Shown: positions 60,478 to 64,000 of the stretch, in pieces
How positions within the stretch are numbered: the first letter of the stretch is position 1
Layout of the letters: every line of letters begins with the position of its first letter
Assembly: GCA_964035575.1 (NCBI GenBank)
Contig: OZ037919.1
Span: forward strand, 744,001 to 808,000
DNA from: Rhynchopus sp. YZ270_cl-10
Taxonomy: Eukaryota; Euglenozoa; Diplonemea; Diplonemida; Diplonemidae
DNA length: 64,000 nucleotides
Direction of reading: 5' to 3'
Made by a program: the position numbers and the translations under genes
The notes under the pieces: model-generated
Seen by the model: the letters and a program-made list of their open reading frames with translations, nothing else
The model's database searches: none
What the model was told of the DNA's origin: nothing

Positions 60478-62154
60478 ATGACGCTACGTGTGCTTGTGGT
60501 GCTCTCAGTCTCCTCGCTGTTGCTTGCCAGAGTCGTGCTCTCGGTTCCTCGGCCGCCAGCACCTGCCACAGCACTTCCAACAACTTCACTGCCTGCATGT
60601 GAGCAGACTTCGTCACCGCTGAAAGCTTCGTTCCCTCGTGAAGAAAATGCACGCCAGGTTATGAAGTGCTGGACGTTTCAGTGCAAGGGAACTGTTCACA
60701 TGGCATTCCTGAACGTGACGGTGGAACGGACGCTGTCTCTCGTGAACAGCGACGGTTACCAACTCACTGCTCTGACGAGACACCATGACAACTACACTGC
60801 TTCGTATCCTGCAAACGGCGAGATGATGATTCTGTACAACACCAGCAGCTCTCATTACTCGACACGCGACACGAATTCCTTCACAGTTAAGTGGGAGTGC
60901 GACGAAGACACACCTGTTGTTCCGCCTGCAGAGAGTTATGACTCGTCTGACTACCTCACACTGGCACAAAGCGGGACGTACGAGAGGCTGCACTCACAAA
61001 GAAGAGACTACAACTGGATCATTCCCTGCACAGGCACACTCAGCATTGCAGAAGAGTTGGGCGATGTCTTCTTTTCTGAGGTGAGACTTGTCAACAGCAA
61101 CGGCAGCGTCTATGTTGATTACTCTGGCACGCTCAGCACTGAGTACCAGGTGGATGGCAACTTTCTTGTTCAGTTGAAGAGTAAAGAAAGTGGTCATGCG
61201 GACAACCACTTTTCTCTTTCGTGGAAATGTGTACGTCGATCCGAAACTGTCTCGGCCTTTGTCCCACCTCCAACAACTGCTCCACTGCCTCCATGTGAGC
61301 AGACTTCGTCACCACTGAAAGCTTCATTCCCTCCTGAAAATGCATACCAGTATATGAAGTGCTGGACGTTTCAGTGCAAGGGAACTGTTCACATGACATT
61401 CCTGAACGTGACAGTGGAACGGACGCTGTCTCTTGCGAACAGCGACGGTTACCAACTCACTTCTCTGACGAGATACCATGACAACTACACTGCTTCGTAT
61501 CCTGCAAACGGCGAGATGATGATTCTGTACAACACCAGCAGCTCTCATTACTCGACACTCGACACGAATTCCTTCACAGTTAAGTGGGAGTGCGACGAAG
61601 ACACACCTGTTGTTCCGCCTGCAGAGAGTTATGACTCGTCTGACTACCTCACACTGGCACAAAGCGGGACGTACGAGAGGCTGCACTCACAAAGAAGAGA
61701 CTACAACTGGATCATTCCCTGCACAGGCACACTCAGCATTGCAGAAGAGTTGGGCGATGTCTTCTTTTCTGAGGTGAGACTCGTCAACAGCAACGGCAGC
61801 GTCTATGTTGATTACTCTGGCACGCTCAGCACTGAGTACCAGGTGGATGGCAACTTTCTCGTTCAGTTGAAGAGTGAAGAAAGTGGTCATGCGGACAACC
61901 TCTTTTCTTTTTCGTGGAATTGTGTGCGTCGATCCGAAACTGTCTCGGCCTTTGTCCCACCTCCATCTGCACCTGCCTCAGCACTTCCAACAGCAACACC
62001 AACAGGCCTGCCTGCTGCTTCTACTTTGGTGCCACTTCCACCGACACCGACACCTGCACCTCACACAGCACTTCCCACACCAGACCTGCCTGCTGGCACC
62101 ACTACTGCTGCACCGCCACCTGCTGAGAATGTGCTTCTGTGGAGGCCTTGGTAA
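60478..62154 (+). CDS. Secreted protein with four CUB-like units
   Basis: The protein has 558 residues; the ATG lies 22 nt after an acceptor. A signal peptide (MTLRVLVVLSVSSLLLARVV) is followed by two near-identical halves, each with two CUB-like beta-sandwich units. Unit A: CWTFQCKGTVHMAFLNVTVE, DGYQLTALTRHHDNYTASYP and DTNSFTVKWECDED. Unit B: YDSSDYLTLAQSGTYERLHS, WIIPCTGTLSIAEELGDVFF and HFSLSWKCVRR. Paired cysteines and NVT/NYT/NTS sequons fit an extracellular glycoprotein. The second half (from about 61270) repeats the first at DNA level with only scattered changes. The C-terminal 60 residues are P/T/A-rich, likely O-glycosylated, with no membrane anchor. It may be a surface-associated or secreted binding protein; the ligand is unknown. 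A fragment of unit B lies at 42801. Confidence 0.75.
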   Translation: MTLRVLVVLSVSSLLLARVVLSVPRPPAPATALPTTSLPACEQTSSPLKASFPREENARQVMKCWTFQCKGTVHMAFLNVTVERTLSLVNSDGYQLTALTRHHDNYTASYPANGEMMILYNTSSSHYSTRDTNSFTVKWECDEDTPVVPPAESYDSSDYLTLAQSGTYERLHSQRRDYNWIIPCTGTLSIAEELGDVFFSEVRLVNSNGSVYVDYSGTLSTEYQVDGNFLVQLKSKESGHADNHFSLSWKCVRRSETVSAFVPPPTTAPLPPCEQTSSPLKASFPPENAYQYMKCWTFQCKGTVHMTFLNVTVERTLSLANSDGYQLTSLTRYHDNYTASYPANGEMMILYNTSSSHYSTLDTNSFTVKWECDEDTPVVPPAESYDSSDYLTLAQSGTYERLHSQRRDYNWIIPCTGTLSIAEELGDVFFSEVRLVNSNGSVYVDYSGTLSTEYQVDGNFLVQLKSEESGHADNLFSFSWNCVRRSETVSAFVPPPSAPASALPTATPTGLPAASTLVPLPPTPTPAPHTALPTPDLPAGTTTAAPPPAENVLLWRPW

Positions 62155-63659
62155 ATAGACCCTTGAACGCATGCTGTGTGCGGGGGTGTTAATGAAAAAA
62201 AGAGCCATGTGTGTGGCCTCACTAAAACGTCTTTGTGTATTCTATCTTTTAAGGAAACGCCAAACGATGTAATATTTTCCCTATTTTCAGCTTCATGTTT
62301 TTGTTAACAAAAAGAAAACCGGCGCAGGAGCTTTTCTTGGAACTGTTTTATTCTCCCCACCCTAACAATATCACATTCAGAAAAACATTGTTTTTTTTTA
62401 TTCGCTTTTTTCTTCCTAGTCGCCTCCGCGAGTTTTCCTCGAAGAGCAGGAAAAAGACTGGGGAGTGTTGGTGGCTCCGTGACGCCACAGAGCCGGCACA
62501 CTCGTTGAGTGCCTCACAACACCTTAAATTCATTATTATTTGCTTTTATTTATTGTCTTCACGCTTTATCATTGGTGTTGGGTTGGGAAATATAGTATTC
62601 TTCTCAAAGCCCCCCTGAGTTGGTTGACATAAGATCTGTGTGCAACGTCAAGGCAGATTCAGCTTTTAACTTTATTTGCCCTCCGCCCCCCAGGTTTTCT
62701 TCCCTCCTTGAATCTGTTGAGCCGACATTTCAGCACTGCACCCTGGCTTGCTGGACACAACAATGAACACACATGTGAGTTGTTGTGCTGTGTTTTTCGA
62801 AAATCAAGGGTAAGGGACGTAATGGAACGAACATTTTCTGTACCCCCTTTTCTCCTTTTCATACAAGAACTGGGGTCTCAGCTCATTTTTGTGGTAAAAA
62901 CCCCCTCCTCCGTAGAATATTTACATGTAAATATTAGGCGTATTTTTGGTCGAAAGCACGTCATTTTTGTTAATGATACCGTAGTATGTAAATATTATTC
63001 GGAGGGCGGGGGTTTAATTCTTTCAAAGTACCACCAGAGTTGACCAGAAAAATGCGTATCAGCTTCCTTCTGAAGGCCCTCAGGGTCCACTAGGTTTCCT
63101 CATTATTTCTCCTCTGTTATTTCATCTCCATCTCTCTGGTGTTTTGACTTGTTTCTTGAGAACGAATCTGTCTGATTTCTTCTACTGTCATAGTGTGCTG
63201 ATCCTGTGGATCAAAAAGCACGTATTTTATGTTTTAGAATGCACGGCGGACGAGTCAGGGGGCTAGTCGAACTACCAGGTTATAACGTTAAGGTTTGTCC
63301 ATTGTACCAAACAAGATACTCTTGACACAACTACCGTTTTCTTGCGACAAAACATCTGCCATGCAGACGGTGTTCACCATGCAAGGTATCCTGCTCAAGG
63401 CATCTGCCATGACCCCGACACCTTTATTGCGCACTAAATTACATGAGGTTCATCTGTCAAGGTTTTCACCATTTTCGGTGGGGACGTGTCATTTGAATGT
63501 CAGGAAATGTTTTGATTTTTTGATTTTTTTGATTTTGCTTTTTTTCCCTGTATGAGGCGTTTGAACTCTCAGCTTCCACGGTGACCATGCGCGCACCCTA
63601 CCCTGAGGGTCCGTATGGGCCACCGTGCGATCTGTTCCGACCCCTTTTTTTCAAGGGAT
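62155..63659. other. 3' intergenic region
   Basis: No gene is supported. Frames at 62708-63043 and 63295-63555 lack recognisable character; the first overlaps a foldback (62896-63016). Confidence 0.4.
62896..63016. repeat. Foldback element, about 120 bp
   Basis: The arms are AAAACCCCCTCCTCCGTAGA plus ATATTTACAT, and ATGTAAATATTATTC plus GGAGGGCGGGGGTTT, inverted with a few mismatches. The inside is AT-rich. MITE-like. Confidence 0.65.
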
Positions 63660-64000
63660 AAGGACAGTCTGGCCCACTACGTTTGACTTTTGGACAGTAT
63701 GGGCCCAACATGTTTCGATAAAGACAGTTCAGACCCAAACGTTTGTAAAAAAGACAGTTCAGACCCAAAACGTTTGTAAAAAAGACAGTTCAGACCCAAA
63801 ACGTTTGCAAAAAAGACAGTTCAGACCCAAAACGTTTGCAAAAAAGACAGTTCAGACCCAAACGTTTGTAAAAAAGACAGTTCAGACCCAAAACGTTTGC
63901 AAAAAAGACAGTTCAGACCCAAAACGTTTGTAAAAAAGACAGTTCAGACCCAAAACGTTTGCAAAAAAGACAGTTCAGACCCAAAACGTTTGCAAAAAAG
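63660..64000. repeat. 31-bp minisatellite running off the window
   Basis: The unit is AAAAAAGACAGTTCAGACCC plus AAAACGTTTGC (30-31 bp). At least nine copies run from about 63720 to the end and differ at one G/T position (TTTGCA or TTTGTA) and in A-run length. Two diverged precursor units (GGACAGTCTGGCCC; GGACAGTATGGGCCC) precede them. The unit length is not a multiple of three, so frames through it rotate; it is not coding. Confidence 0.93.

Overview
The window reads as nuclear DNA of a protist. All supported genes lie on the + strand. Several are split by GT-AG introns whose donors mostly begin GTATG. Most ATGs sit a few bases to about 30 bases after a pyrimidine-rich tract ending in AG, the layout expected for spliced-leader trans-splicing. 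Strand-uniform genes, trans-splice-like acceptors, ordinary cis-introns and a repeat-rich intergenic space point to Euglenozoa outside the kinetoplastids, perhaps a diplonemid. This is inference: no spliced-leader RNA gene was found and no database was searched.

Layout. 0-7.5 kb: a small split membrane-protein gene with an antisense 18S rRNA fragment in its first intron, a ubiquitin-like/leucine-rich-repeat gene, decayed inverted-repeat elements, a glycine/glutamine-rich protein with a ubiquitin-like C-terminus, and a small three-exon gene. 7.5-21 kb: a repeat desert with two CTGTA satellite arrays, inverted-repeat elements and many short dispersed repeats. 21-28 kb: a gene cut by a 200-base gap, a membrane-anchored parvulin (three exons), the proteasome subunit SEM1/DSS1 (three tiny exons), a beta-propeller protein and a coiled-coil membrane protein. 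29-37 kb: three tandem ubiquitin-like/WD40 genes and a secreted family 3 glycoside hydrolase. 38-49 kb: an IQ-motif protein, a hotdog-like protein, and a tandem array of duplicated exon modules mixed with coding remnants. 49-55 kb: one 2030-residue reading frame carrying an RNase III domain, a primase-polymerase-like domain and a helicase-like C-terminus. 57-62 kb: UFL1, the ligase of the UFM1 pathway, then a secreted protein with four CUB-like units. The window ends inside a 31-bp minisatellite.

Themes. Ubiquitin-type biology recurs: SEM1, UFL1 and five proteins with apparent ubiquitin-like domains, four of them at the N-terminus ahead of a repeat domain (LRR or WD40). Tandem duplication acts at every scale: 5-bp satellites, 24-residue LRR units, exons, CUB-like domain pairs and whole genes. 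Introns carry dispersed repeats. The most novel object is the RNase III/primase/helicase-like protein at 48980-55072; the strangest small one is the antisense 18S fragment inside an intron.
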